Shown one piece after another: positions 9,471 through 18,494 of a DNA stretch of 51,408 bases. Each line of letters opens with the position of its first letter. The first letter of the stretch is position 1. The notes below the pieces were generated by a model. The model made no database searches. It was not told where the DNA came from and saw only the letters and a list, made by a program, of their open reading frames with translations. A program made the translations under genes and the position numbers. Source of the stretch: Natrinema mahii (GTDB lineage Archaea > Halobacteriota > Halobacteria > Halobacteriales > Natrialbaceae); the NCBI GenBank assembly GCA_000690595.2, contig JHUT02000011.1, positions 1-51,408 of the forward strand, written 5' to 3'.

Positions 9471-9523
9471 CGATCAAATCACCGTGAATCGCGTTCTGGG
9501 GACGTATCGACCGGTATCCGTGC

Positions 9524-10432
9524 CTACGAGTCGATTTCGAGCGAGTCGAACTCGCCGGCTTCGATCTCGCGGGCGAGGTCGTCGGCCTCGAGGTCGTCGG
9601 GGACGTGCTGGGGGTACTTCCGGCGGAAGTAGCCCACGATGTTGGTCAGGTCTCGGCGGAGGAACTCGCCGGCGTTCTCGTGGTCGGTCGGGACCGCCTG
9701 GGGCCAGTCGAAGATCGTCACGCCGCCCTCGTCGACGAAGACGTTGTACTCGCTCATGTCCGCGTGGACGTAGCCCGTCTCGTAGGCCTCGGCCATCTCG
9801 GTGACGAGCAGTTCGAGGACGCCCAGTACCTGCTCGTCCTCGAGGCGGGTTCGGGAGAGTTCGACGCCGTCCATCTTCTCCATGACGATGGCATGGCGGT
9901 TCTGCCCGATGGGCTGGGGGACCGCGACGTCGGGGTAGAGTTCCTCGAGGATGTCGTACTCGCGCTCGGCGGCCTTCCGGGCGGTGTACATCCATGAGAC
10001 GTGGTCGTTGTCCGAGGTGTAGTCACGTTCCTTGTGGACCTCCCGGAAGTTCGTGTACCCCTCGCGGTGGTACTTCAGGGCCAGGGGCTTGTACGAGCGG
10101 ACCTCGTAGACGTCGCTTTCCTTGCCGACGCCGAGCGGCGAGCCGAACTCCGAGATCGTGTCCTGTTCGACCAACGCGCGCAAGGCGAGGGTGTCGTAGC
10201 CCTCGAACTGGAGGGTATAGCCCTCGTACTGGATCGTCTTTCGCTCGACCAGCCCGCGCTTGAGACAGCGCTCGAGGCGGTACTCGACCTCCTCGTCGGG
10301 CATATCGGCGAACTTCGGGAGCTTCTCCCGCTGGACCCACTCGGAGAAGCGCATCCCCTGCTCGACGCCCGAGAGGAGATAGAAGTCCTCGTCCTCGAGT
10401 TCCGGGAGCAACCCGGCGACGTTTCGCACCAT
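9524..10432 (-). CDS. rio2: Rio2 family serine/threonine protein kinase
   Basis: This 302-residue atypical kinase is conserved in archaea and eukaryotes and acts in maturation of the small ribosomal subunit. The N-terminal 90 residues form the Rio2-type winged helix (start MVRNVAGLLPELEDEDF). The kinase domain has the nucleotide loop GVGKESDVYEV, the catalytic loop HADMSEYNVF with its Asp and Asn, and the metal-binding IFDWPQ. Length and order are normal. It is transcribed alone on the minus strand. Confidence 0.95.
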   Translation of the reverse strand: MVRNVAGLLPELEDEDFYLLSGVEQGMRFSEWVQREKLPKFADMPDEEVEYRLERCLKRGLVERKTIQYEGYTLQFEGYDTLALRALVEQDTISEFGSPLGVGKESDVYEVRSYKPLALKYHREGYTNFREVHKERDYTSDNDHVSWMYTARKAAEREYDILEELYPDVAVPQPIGQNRHAIVMEKMDGVELSRTRLEDEQVLGVLELLVTEMAEAYETGYVHADMSEYNVFVDEGGVTIFDWPQAVPTDHENAGEFLRRDLTNIVGYFRRKYPQHVPDDLEADDLAREIEAGEFDSLEIDS

Positions 10433-10683
10433 AGGCGTGGATAGCCGGTGAGTACGTAAAAACGGCGTGACGAGCGATTCGACGGGACGTCGAACGAAGG
10501 CGGCGCTTGCCGTTCGTCACGATGCGGGCCGTTCGTGGCCTGCGACGCCGAATCCGTTAGTCCTCGACTGGCCGATCGGTCGTGATAAATCGTATAATGA
10601 TATGTGAATCGTCCATCGGTAGGGAAGTCGACGGTCCGCTCTCCACTCCGGCATACGAAAATCGTTGCTCGAGTCCGAGAGAC

Positions 10684-11205
10684 TCAGATCTCCAGTGTGT
10701 AAATGCAGGTCGGATACGAATCGTCCCCGAGTTCGTAGCTGCTGGTACCCGTTTTTTCGAACCCTCGGGCCTCGTAAAACCGCTTGCCGACGTCGTTGCC
10801 GGACAGGACCTCGAGTCGGAGCCGTTCGGTCTGATCCGGGAGCGTGCCGAGTCCTCGCTCGAGGAGAGCGGTCCCCACTCCTTGTCCCCAGTAATCCGGC
10901 TCGACGTAAATCGATTTTAACTCGGCGTCGTTCGTCTTCACGAACGGTTTTGTCACGGAAGACCCCCATCGGAAATCAGCGAACCCTCGGACGGTGTCAT
11001 CGTCGTCCACCGCGATCAAAATCCCCTCACGATTGTCCCGTAATCGTTCGAACCACTGATCAACCTCCTCACTGGTCGGATCGACTGTTTGTGCCTGTAA
11101 TACGTGCTCTGGAAGCAGTCCCGTGTAGGCTTCACGCCACGACAATCCGTGTGCTCTAATCAAGCCCCTGATTTCCGCTCGAGATTCTAGGTTTCTAATA
11201 TCCAT
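10684..11205 (-). CDS. GNAT family N-acetyltransferase
   Basis: This 173-residue GCN5-type acetyltransferase has the acetyl-CoA binding motif A as YVEPDYWGQGVGTALLERG at about residues 101-119 and a C-terminal FYEARGFEKTG strand. The substrate cannot be inferred. It stands alone, divergent from the lipoate ligase. The AT-rich spacer 11206-11483 includes several TATA-like stretches (about 11220-11310) that could serve both genes. Confidence 0.85.
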   Translation of the reverse strand: MDIRNLESRAEIRGLIRAHGLSWREAYTGLLPEHVLQAQTVDPTSEEVDQWFERLRDNREGILIAVDDDDTVRGFADFRWGSSVTKPFVKTNDAELKSIYVEPDYWGQGVGTALLERGLGTLPDQTERLRLEVLSGNDVGKRFYEARGFEKTGTSSYELGDDSYPTCIYTLEI

Positions 11206-11483
11206 GGGACAATCTACTATAACCTATTAAAAGAATGCTTCCACTGAACGGACACTAGTTAAAAGGATCCGTCTAACTATGTTTTATTTACTATTTATAG
11301 TTATGGGTTTATATCGCTTCGCTGCGAGAGATGAAGCCCGTTCGACACCGCTGTCAGAGTAACTGGGAGACCGTGTTGGTATTGGTCACGGATACAACTC
11401 CACTCGAAGTCCGTATTCGGGACTGAAACCGCAACTCACGATTCGTCGAAATACCTAATTCACTCGCCACTGTCCGACTGTGT

Positions 11484-12320
11484 ATGAGCGACCTCGCCGA
11501 TCGGGAGTGGCGGCTGATCCGGGACGAGCCTCGCGACGGAGCGACGCAGATGGCACTCGAGGAAGTCGCCGCGCGAACGGCGCTCGAGGATGACGTTCGA
11601 ACCGTTCGCACGTATTCGTGGGAGCCGAGCATGCTCTCGCTTGGGTATCGACAGGACGCCGACACTGTCGACTGGGACTTCTGCGAGCGGGAGGGGATCG
11701 ACGTTACCCGGCGACAGACCGGCGGCGGCGGGATCTATCACGACCGGCACGCCGACATTTCCTACACGATCGTCGCGCCCGCCGACGAGGTCCCGGGGAA
11801 CCTGATGGACTGCTACGAACTGTTCTGCGAGCCGATCCTCGCGGCCTTCGACCGACTGGGCGTCGACGCCGACTTCGCCGCGGCCGAACAGGACGCGATC
11901 TACCAGCCTTCGTGCTATCTGCGCGATATCAACCCGGCACACGACATCGTCGCGCCGGCGGACGCGGGCGACGACGCCGAAAAGATAAGCGGCAATGCCC
12001 AGTACCGACAGCGGGACGTCGTCATCCAGCACGGCTCGATCAGTTACGCTCTCGAGCCCCGGGCCCACGTCGGCGTCTTCGATACCGCCCTCGAGGAATC
12101 GACGTTCGCCGACCGGGTAACGAGCGTCCGCGACGAGGCGGGGGTCGACCGCGAGGCGGCCGTCGACGCGATCGCGGGCGCGCTGGGCGACTGGTGCGAC
12201 GCCGAGGAGTCGTCCTGGCGCGAGAGCGAACTCGAGGCCGCTCGTGGCCTCGCCGCCCGGAAGTTCGGGAGCGACGCGTGGGTTCGGGATCGGGAGGTGC
12301 TCGAGGCGGGCGAACAGTGA
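11484..12320 (+). CDS. lplA: Lipoate-protein ligase A family protein
   Basis: This 278-residue protein of the biotin/lipoate ligase fold attaches lipoate to acyltransferase (E2) proteins. The family motif RRQTGGGGIYHD (about 75-86) and the catalytic lysine region AEKISGNAQYR (about 166-176) with the following HGSISY are present. The N-terminal EWRLIRDEP and the MALEE helix are also typical. Haloarchaea carry several members of this group, so this one may be an octanoyl/lipoyl relay enzyme instead of a true ligase. The start follows AT-rich sequence and is accepted because no extension is needed. Confidence 0.85.
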   Translation: MSDLADREWRLIRDEPRDGATQMALEEVAARTALEDDVRTVRTYSWEPSMLSLGYRQDADTVDWDFCEREGIDVTRRQTGGGGIYHDRHADISYTIVAPADEVPGNLMDCYELFCEPILAAFDRLGVDADFAAAEQDAIYQPSCYLRDINPAHDIVAPADAGDDAEKISGNAQYRQRDVVIQHGSISYALEPRAHVGVFDTALEESTFADRVTSVRDEAGVDREAAVDAIAGALGDWCDAEESSWRESELEAARGLAARKFGSDAWVRDREVLEAGEQ

Positions 12321-12387
12321 TTCAGTCGAACGATTCCCGTCGGTTCATACCCGTTCGAGTGTCCACTGCGGTGGCGCGTGCTGAGTG

Positions 12388-12410
12388 ACGGTCCGTCGAC
12401 GACGGACCGT
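12388..12410. repeat. Perfect palindrome, 11-base arms
   Basis: ACGGTCCGTCG (12388-12398) and CGACGGACCGT (12400-12410) are exact reverse complements around one base. There is no T-run after it, so it is not a typical archaeal terminator. It could be a protein-binding site or part of the palindromic block that follows. Confidence 0.6.
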
Positions 12411-12436
12411 CGCTCGAACGCGCGCGCGAGGGACGA

Positions 12437-12597
12437 GGGAGCGAAGCGACCGAGTCGGTTGGGGAGGGCGTGGTTTTCCTCGTTGCCAGCAGTAGATGTC
12501 TCGATTGTCTCACTGACGGTTTGACGGATAGGTCGGCTTCCGTTCTTGCTGGCAACGGGGAGTGGCCGCTCCCTCCCCAGCCGACTCGCTCGCTCCC
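12437..12597. repeat. Long nested inverted repeat, possible MITE-like element
   Basis: Four matched arm pairs are nested in order: GGGAGCGA (12437-12444) with TCGCTCCC (12590-12597), GAGTCGG (12452-12458) with CCGACTC (12581-12587), GGGGAGGG (12461-12468) with CCCTCCCC (12571-12578), and CGTTGCCAGCA (12481-12491) with TGCTGGCAACG (12547-12557). The central loop is about 55 bases. No open frame fits. It could be a miniature mobile element or an RNA structure; target duplications were not identified. Confidence 0.55.
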
Positions 12598-12818
12598 CGC
12601 GGTCGCTCGCTCGCCCCTCGCACGAGTTCGCGCTGCGGTTCACTCGTCGACTCACGGGTCGCTTCGCTCCCCGTTCCTCTCTCGAGGCGCTCCTAACCGT
12701 CGCGCCTCGCCTTCACCGCAGCACAGCGCGCGCCACCGCATGTCATACGAGACAGACGTACTATACGAACGCAGGCCGCTCCGAAGTACCTATCACGACC
12801 CGGGACTGACGAGTGGCT

Positions 12819-13691
12819 ATGAAGGTCGGCGCACACGTCTCGATTTCCGGTTCGCGCGTCTCCTCCGACGACGAAACGCCCCCCTACGACGACGTCCGTA
12901 ACGCGGTCCACCGCCAGACCGCCTTCGGCGGCAACTGCGGGCAGATCTTCACCACCTCGCCGCAGGTCTGGGCCCAGCCCGAGATCAGCGACGAGGCCGC
13001 CGACGGCTTCCGCGCGGCGTCCGACGAGCGACTCGAGGGGCCGTGGGTGATCCACTCCTCGTATCTCGTGAACCTCTGTACGCCCAAAGACGACCTCCGC
13101 CGGAAGTCCAAAGAGAGTATGCAAGCGGAACTCGACGCCGCCCAGCGGCTGGGAATCCCCTACGTCAACGTCCACCTCGGGGCACACACCGGCGCGGGTG
13201 TCGAGGGCGGCCTCGACAATGCGGCGAGCCTGATCGACGATCTCGAGGTCCCCGACGACGTCCGGATTCTCATCGAGTCCGACGCGGGCAGCGGGACGAA
13301 ACTGGGCGGCGAGTTCGAGCATCTGGCGGGGATCATCGACCGCACCGAGACCGACATCGGGATCTGTATCGACACCGCCCACACGCTCGTCGCGGGCAAC
13401 GACCTCACGACCCCCGAGGCAGTCGACGAGACGGTCGGCCGCTTCGACGACGAGGTCGGCCTCGAGTACCTCGAGTACATCCACCTCAACGACTCGAAAC
13501 ACGACGTGGGCACCCACAAGGACGAACACGCCCACGTCGGCGAGGGCTACATCGGCGAGGACGGGATGCGCGCGATCGTCAACCACCCCGATCTGCGGGA
13601 CCTGCCCTTCGCCCTCGAGACGCCGACCGAGGACGGCCGCGGGTTCGCGTGGAACATCGAGAAAGTCAGGGAACTGCGAGACGACGAGTAG
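12819..13691 (+). CDS. nfo: Endonuclease IV (deoxyribonuclease IV)
   Basis: This 290-residue TIM-barrel enzyme of base excision repair cuts DNA at abasic sites. The start [11 protein letters not shown] at 12819 is the conserved family N-terminus; an ATG two codons earlier is less likely. Metal-ligand segments in order include [16 protein letters not shown], the glutamate of [20 protein letters not shown] and the [10 protein letters not shown] region. The length is normal. It stands between the palindromic spacer and a methyltransferase gene that follows on the same strand after 54 bases. Confidence 0.95.
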   Translation: MKVGAHVSISGSRVSSDDETPPYDDVRNAVHRQTAFGGNCGQIFTTSPQVWAQPEISDEAADGFRAASDERLEGPWVIHSSYLVNLCTPKDDLRRKSKESMQAELDAAQRLGIPYVNVHLGAHTGAGVEGGLDNAASLIDDLEVPDDVRILIESDAGSGTKLGGEFEHLAGIIDRTETDIGICIDTAHTLVAGNDLTTPEAVDETVGRFDDEVGLEYLEYIHLNDSKHDVGTHKDEHAHVGEGYIGEDGMRAIVNHPDLRDLPFALETPTEDGRGFAWNIEKVRELRDDE

Positions 13692-13745
13692 CCGATCCGC
13701 CGCCGAACCGACCCGTTTTTACTCGAGACGCCGCTATCGGGGCCC

Positions 13746-14555
13746 GTGCGCGAGTTTTCCGAAACCTATCTCAGCCGGACCCGCGAGGGGATGTGGGCCG
13801 ACTCCCGGGGGGCCCTCGAGCCGCTAGCTCTCGACTCCCGCGAGCGAATCCTCGACGTGGGCTGTGGCACCGGCGAGTTGAGCCGCGTCCTCGCGGCCGA
13901 GTCGCCGGGCGAGGTGATCGGTTGCGACGCCGACCTGGATCTGCTTTCGGCGGCCGGCGACCACGTTCCGGTCGTCGCCGGCGACGCCCTCCGGCTGCCG
14001 TTCCCGGACGACGCGTTCGACCTCGTGGTCTGTCAGGCGCTGCTGATCAACCTGCCCGATCCCGCGGCCGCCGTCGCCGAGTTCGCCCGCGTCTCGACGG
14101 ACCTCGTGGCGGCCGTCGAACCGAACAACGCCGCGGTCGAGATCGACTCGAGCGTCGCCACCGAGGACGACCTCGAGCGGCGGGCACGCGGGGCCTACAT
14201 CGACGGCGTCTCGACGGACGTCGCGCTCGGGGCCGACGCCCGCGAGGCGTTCGAGGCGGCGGGGCTCGCGGTCCTCGAGACGCGCCGGTACGATCACGTC
14301 CGAACGGTCGAACCGCCGTACAGCGACGGGGCGTTGCGGGACGCCCGTCGGAAGGCGACCGGAGCGGGGCTGGCCGACGACCGGGAGACGATGCTCTCGG
14401 GGCCGTTGACCGAGGCGGAGTACGACGACCTCCGCGGCTCGTGGCGGGAGATGGGCCGGACCGTCATCGAGCAGATGGAGGCGGGGGAGTATCGCCGGAC
14501 GGAAGCGGTTCCCTTTTTCGTCACTGTGGGTCGGGTTCCCGATCGAAGTCACTGA
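13746..14555 (+). CDS. Class I SAM-dependent methyltransferase
   Basis: This 269-residue methyltransferase begins with GTG. Motif I, ILDVGCGTGELS, lies at about residues 35-46, followed by the acidic end of strand 2 (VIGCDAD), the DALRLPFPDDAFD segment and the motif IV strand LVVCQALL. The pattern is that of the UbiE/type-11 group that methylates small molecules, and the substrate is unknown. It follows nfo closely and may be co-transcribed; its end faces the DUF5518-like gene. Confidence 0.85.
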   Translation: MREFSETYLSRTREGMWADSRGALEPLALDSRERILDVGCGTGELSRVLAAESPGEVIGCDADLDLLSAAGDHVPVVAGDALRLPFPDDAFDLVVCQALLINLPDPAAAVAEFARVSTDLVAAVEPNNAAVEIDSSVATEDDLERRARGAYIDGVSTDVALGADAREAFEAAGLAVLETRRYDHVRTVEPPYSDGALRDARRKATGAGLADDRETMLSGPLTEAEYDDLRGSWREMGRTVIEQMEAGEYRRTEAVPFFVTVGRVPDRSH

Positions 14556-14670
14556 CGACCGCTACAGTCCAATTCATACGACGGCGGTGCGGATGGTGGG
14601 GAAGTCGTTTTACCGGCTGTCTCGAAGATCGAGGCTGCGGTTCCCGATCCGACGCCCCGGGCCCGACTCG

Positions 14671-15132
14671 TCACCACGGGGAGAGCGCCCGCAGTCCGCT
14701 GCCGACCAGCCCGCCGACGAGGCCGTCGATGGCGGCCAGCAGCGAGAAGGCGACGGCAAGCAGGACGACGCTCGGAAGCCCGAGCCCGGAGAGCCCCGGA
14801 CTGATCGGCCCGATCGAGGAGAGGACGAACAGCGGCGGTTCGGTGTACAGCCCGGTGAGTGCGCCGAGAAACGCCATGAAAAATCCCGCGAGGCCGCCGA
14901 CGAGCGCGCCTGCGACCACCGCGTACGCGAGACCGGTTACGGCCCGTCCGGCGGCGTACGCGGCGATAAACCCGGCGACGATGCCACCGCCGACTCGGGT
15001 CAAGACCGGGACCAGAAGCGAGGTGAAAGAAACGAACACCCCGACTGCGGCGGCCCCGAGGACGATCCGCGAGTCGATCGTCGCCAGCGATGGCGTGTAC
15101 TCCTCGTCGTCGGTCGCTTCGCACTCGCTCAT
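14671..15132 (-). CDS. DUF5518-like membrane protein
   Basis: This 153-residue protein has four predicted membrane segments: about 23-43, 47-67, 70-93 and 118-147, the last long enough for one or two passes. All are rich in Gly, Ala and Val. The N-terminal tail is acidic and cytoplasmic in a simple model. The glycine-zipper pattern (VGGGIVAGFIAAYAAG, VVAGALVGGLAGFF) resembles the haloarchaeal DUF5518 family (named from memory). Its ATG overlaps the stop of the upstream secreted-protein gene by four bases, making it the last gene of a four-gene operon. Function is unknown. Confidence 0.65.
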   Translation of the reverse strand: MSECEATDDEEYTPSLATIDSRIVLGAAAVGVFVSFTSLLVPVLTRVGGGIVAGFIAAYAAGRAVTGLAYAVVAGALVGGLAGFFMAFLGALTGLYTEPPLFVLSSIGPISPGLSGLGLPSVVLLAVAFSLLAAIDGLVGGLVGSGLRALSPW

Positions 15133-16049
15133 TGGTCGATCTCCTGCTCGTCGCTGGCGCCGCCGTCCGTCGATCGATCTCCCGGCCGCGCTGGCGTCTC
15201 CGCGTCGTCATCGTCGACCGCAGTGGTGGTCGCGGTCGCCGTCTGAGTACCGCCGCTCCGACTCCCACTATCGGACTCGCTCGACGGGTGATCTCCGACC
15301 GAATCGCTCGTGGTGCCGTCGCTTTCGTTGCCTGGGCCGTCGTTTTCGTCGGCCAGGTCATCGGTCTCGTTCCCTCGAGTCTCGGTTTCGTTGTCCCGGG
15401 TATCACCGTCGTCGTGGCCGTCGTTTTCATTGTCTATGCTATCGCTTTCGTTTCCACCAGCGCTCTCGGTTCCTTCTCCAACGCTTTCGTTTCCACCAAC
15501 GCTTTCGTTGGCCGAACGGTCGGTCTCGTTGCTTCGGCTCTCGGCTTCGTCCTCTCGATCACCACCGTCGTTCTGCCCACCGATGTCGTGCGGTGGGTCG
15601 AACGGAATCGGTGCGGGGACGTCGCGTTCCGGGCCGACCTCGACGGTGTAGCCGGCGACGGAGAGGTTACGCAACTCGACCGAGCGGGCGTCGACGACGA
15701 CGTCGGTTCGCTGCGCCGTGAAACACTCCTCGGCCGCCGCGAGGTCGTTGAGCGTCTCGTTTCGTCGGTCCGTTCGTAACACGATCTCTCCCTCGGCGGA
15801 TCGCGTCTCCTCGAGTTCGACGCGTCTGGTTTCGTCGAAGTGAATCGTGACGTTTCCGTCGTCGCCTCGAACGACGATCCGGTTGGTGTCCGACGAAAGT
15901 TGCTGGACGCAGACGGTCGCGCCCTCGACCGTACCGAGATCGACCGTGACGGCTTTCCCGTCGGCCTGACCGGCCACGTGGGACGGTCCGACCAAGACAC
16001 CACCGAGAGCGACTGCGACCACGACGGCGAGCGCACCGGCCCGTATCAT
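15129..16049 (-). CDS. Secreted sequon-rich acidic protein
   Basis: This 306-residue protein has an N-terminal signal segment (about 3-28), a folded domain to about residue 150 with one or two cysteines (VCVQQ, EECF), and then a long low-complexity tail of Asp, Glu, Asn, Ser, Thr and Gly. The whole protein carries about ten N-x-S/T sequons, many as NES or NET in the tail, so heavy AglB-type N-glycosylation is likely if it is exported. The ATG at 16049 puts the signal peptide first; an upstream ATG at 16130 would add 27 polar residues and overlap the previous gene. It lies inside the DUF6230-DUF6114 operon. No domain name is recognised. Confidence 0.7.
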   Translation of the reverse strand: MIRAGALAVVVAVALGGVLVGPSHVAGQADGKAVTVDLGTVEGATVCVQQLSSDTNRIVVRGDDGNVTIHFDETRRVELEETRSAEGEIVLRTDRRNETLNDLAAAEECFTAQRTDVVVDARSVELRNLSVAGYTVEVGPERDVPAPIPFDPPHDIGGQNDGGDREDEAESRSNETDRSANESVGGNESVGEGTESAGGNESDSIDNENDGHDDGDTRDNETETRGNETDDLADENDGPGNESDGTTSDSVGDHPSSESDSGSRSGGTQTATATTTAVDDDDAETPARPGDRSTDGGASDEQEIDQ

Positions 16050-16086
16050 GCGTCGCGGCGGTCCCTCGATCGCCGTCGTCTCGTCG

Positions 16087-16674
16087 TCACTCGTCGGTCC
16101 CCCGCCGTTTGATGCGTTCGATGCCCGCACGACAGCGCAGGCGTATCGTTCCGACGACGCGAGCGAACCCCGCGTCGATCCGGGCCGCGATTTTGTCGAC
16201 GACGCTCGGCTCCGAGACGGCGTCGTCGACGGCCTCGTCGCGCGGCTTCCAGGCGAGACAGAGGTTGCCGCCCAGAATGCCCAGCAGCATGCCGACCAGC
16301 AACCCGCCGAGCGATCCGAACAGCGAGAAGATCGCCAGGACGGTCCCGACGACGCCGGCCACGTCGGCGTGAGCCGGCTTGATCAGCACGTAGATCCCCG
16401 TCAGAAAGACGAACACGCCGAAGAGGGCACCGATCGCGAGAAAGCCCGCCATCTGTCCGCCGATGAAGGCGAGATCCGGCAGGATCTGCATCGGTACCCA
16501 AGTAATCAGGACCCCGGCCAGACACAGCAGGAGCCCACCGAGGAACGGGCGTCCGGCCCGCCAGGCGTTGAACCGGCCCCATCGTGACCCAAGCCACTGA
16601 CTGGCTCCGCCCAACCGGCTCCTGACCCGCCCGGGACGTGTGTCGGACTCGTCCTGACCGTTTTCGGGCGACAT
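16087..16674 (-). CDS. DUF6114-like membrane protein
   Basis: This 195-residue protein has a basic cytoplasmic N-terminus (about 1-40), four predicted membrane helices between about 45 and 143, and a soluble C-terminal tail. The first helix region reads RPFLGGLLLCLAGVLITW, which matches my recollection of DUF6114, a family that sits beside DUF6230 in Streptomyces. Here too it follows a DUF6230-like gene, with a six-base gap. The pair is probably an envelope complex of unknown activity. Confidence 0.7.
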   Translation of the reverse strand: MSPENGQDESDTRPGRVRSRLGGASQWLGSRWGRFNAWRAGRPFLGGLLLCLAGVLITWVPMQILPDLAFIGGQMAGFLAIGALFGVFVFLTGIYVLIKPAHADVAGVVGTVLAIFSLFGSLGGLLVGMLLGILGGNLCLAWKPRDEAVDDAVSEPSVVDKIAARIDAGFARVVGTIRLRCRAGIERIKRRGTDE

Positions 16675-16680
16675 GGGAGA

Positions 16681-17292
16681 TCACCCGTCGGGGTGGTACT
16701 CCACGTCGACGTCGAGGCCGGGGAGTGAAATCTCGTTCGAGGCGAGATACACCGCTTCCATCTCGACGTCTTCCTGTACCATTCCGGGACGCTCCCCGGA
16801 GATGTTCGTGAGGTAGCCGTCTTCGGGCTCGGCGTTTCCACCGGCCGTCTGTTGGAACTGCTGTTCCGGATTGTCGGTCGCCTGAGCGTTGACGACCTGT
16901 CCGTTGAATTTTGCCTCTTCCGCTTTCAAGTCGGTGAGTTTGATGTACTGCTCGTCGGCTTTGACCGTCCCGTCGGCGGCGAAGGAAATCTCCATCGAGC
17001 CGTCGATCATCGGAATCGACTTCTCGCCGCTCAGCACCATGCCGTCGATCTCGACGCCGCGCTGTTCGACGACGGCGACCGGCGTCGTCCCTTCGGTGTT
17101 CTCCCCGATGCTGGGATAGAGGAGGAAGTCGTCCGATCTGATCTCGTCGGCCGTGACGGTAAAGCCGCTGCCGCTGGCGGTGGCCATCGCCGTCGCGTAG
17201 GCCGTCCCCGACGAGAGGACGACGAGACCGACCAAGGCGACGACCAGAAACGACACACAGGTCCCGGTCGCGAGTCGCTTTCGGCGGTACAT
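16681..17292 (-). CDS. DUF6230-like exported protein
   Basis: This 203-residue protein has a single N-terminal membrane segment (about 12-33) and an extracytoplasmic domain that begins after AYATAMA with GSGFTVTADEI and ends EISLPGLDVDVEY. This is the layout of the DUF6230 family (named from memory), best known in actinobacteria next to DUF6114. It is the first gene of the operon reading to 14671. A TATA-like TTATAAATG on the minus strand near 17446-17455 could drive it with a leader of about 130 bases. Function is unknown. Confidence 0.7.
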   Translation of the reverse strand: MYRRKRLATGTCVSFLVVALVGLVVLSSGTAYATAMATASGSGFTVTADEIRSDDFLLYPSIGENTEGTTPVAVVEQRGVEIDGMVLSGEKSIPMIDGSMEISFAADGTVKADEQYIKLTDLKAEEAKFNGQVVNAQATDNPEQQFQQTAGGNAEPEDGYLTNISGERPGMVQEDVEMEAVYLASNEISLPGLDVDVEYHPDG

Positions 17293-17732
17293 ACTACATC
17301 CACCCCCGGACGATCGGTTCGGCGGCTTTCGTTCTATTCGCTGCGCTCACACCGTGTCCGCTCCGATATCGCGGCCTCATTTCGAACGTCACAAGTCCAC
17401 ACCCAACACGCCCTTCAATCATTTTTCCTCCTTGTATACTGGGACATTTATAACGCAGCCGACGAGAATATTATCGCGCTGATGGATGTCCGCCTCGGGA
17501 ATCGGCACCAGCCGTTTGCGGGATCTCACTCCGTCGCCGCTCCGACTGTTATAAATGATCGTGGAAACGCGGGGGAACTCCTATTGGAACGTCCCTCCCC
17601 TGTCGGAGCATGCGACCGAACCAAACTGCATCGACGATCTCGTGGCCGATCGGCCCGCCAGTTCACCCCCGACCGTTCTATACTGCCGACCGATACTGAA
17701 AAATACATGCACGATGTCGTGACTGTCGGACG
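17293..17732. promoter_or_regulatory. Divergent promoter region between the DUF6230 operon and an HTH regulator
   Basis: No gene is seen in these 440 bases. A minus-strand TATA-like element (17446-17455) points to the DUF6230 operon. A plus-strand AT-rich element, GAAAAATACATG around 17697-17708, lies about 25-35 bases before the regulator's ATG and predicts a leaderless transcript. The rest shows no repeat or RNA feature that I can support. Confidence 0.45.
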
Positions 17733-18383
17733 ATGAGATACGCGAAATGTGTTATCATCCCTGATGACGAGGGGTTGCACCCGCTCCATCGACGGATCGC
17801 CGACCATCCGGACGTGACGCGTGAACTCCTCCACAACGTCAACCTCCTCGTCGACGAGACGATCGTCGCGCTCTATCAGTTCTCGGGCGATAGGGACGTT
17901 CTCGAGTCGATCCTGTCGGCGTCGTCGATGGTTAATCAGCACCAGCTCTCGAGCGCCGACGGCGAACACCACGCCTACGTCCACCTCGAGGCCGACGACC
18001 GGCTCGTCGGGCTGTTGAGCATGCTCAGGGAGTTCGAGTTCATCTACGATACGCCCCTCGAGTTCACGCGCCGTGGCGGCCTCCGAGTCACGATGATCGG
18101 TGACGTACAGAGCTTCCAGAAGGCCGTTCCGGACGTTCCCGACGGGATCAGGCTCAAACTGCTCAAGACTGGCCGGTACGAACCGAACACGGACCGACTG
18201 TTCTCCCAGTTGACCGGTCGCCAACAGGAGATCCTCCGGACCGCCGTCGAGATGGGGTACTACGACGTTCCGCGGGCGGTGACACACGAGGACATCGGCG
18301 AGGCGCTTGGCTGTACCGGAGGGACAGTCGGCGGCCACCTGCGGCGGATCGAGGCGACGCTGCTTACGCAGATCGTCCCCTGA
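17733..18383 (+). CDS. HTH_10 (Bat-like) transcription regulator
   Basis: This 216-residue protein has a C-terminal HTH_10 DNA-binding domain (about 160-212; LTGRQQEILRTAVEMGYYDVP is its usual opening). The N-terminal 150 residues form an unassigned sensor-like domain. HTH_10 proteins are the common haloarchaeal relatives of the bacterio-opsin activator Bat. The gene lies 111 bases before an ABC exporter on the same strand, which it may regulate (inference). The ligand is unknown. Confidence 0.8.
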   Translation: MRYAKCVIIPDDEGLHPLHRRIADHPDVTRELLHNVNLLVDETIVALYQFSGDRDVLESILSASSMVNQHQLSSADGEHHAYVHLEADDRLVGLLSMLREFEFIYDTPLEFTRRGGLRVTMIGDVQSFQKAVPDVPDGIRLKLLKTGRYEPNTDRLFSQLTGRQQEILRTAVEMGYYDVPRAVTHEDIGEALGCTGGTVGGHLRRIEATLLTQIVP

Positions 18384-18494
18384 TTCGGTCGCGGTCGGTG
18401 CAAACGGTGGGGTGCCCATCGCGATCGACGCAGTCGGGTCGAGCGACGGGAACGACCGCCATATTACATACGGATGGCCGCCGAGGGTGCCGGT

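Larger units (their letters stand above)
12321..12818. other. Gene-free spacer rich in palindromes
   Basis: Nothing coding is supported here. It contains an 11-base-arm palindrome with a single central base (12388-12410) and a long nested inverted repeat (12437-12597), followed by GC-rich runs with repeated GCTCGC and CGCTCC words to about 12740. The final 80 bases lead into the endonuclease IV gene. Confidence 0.6.
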
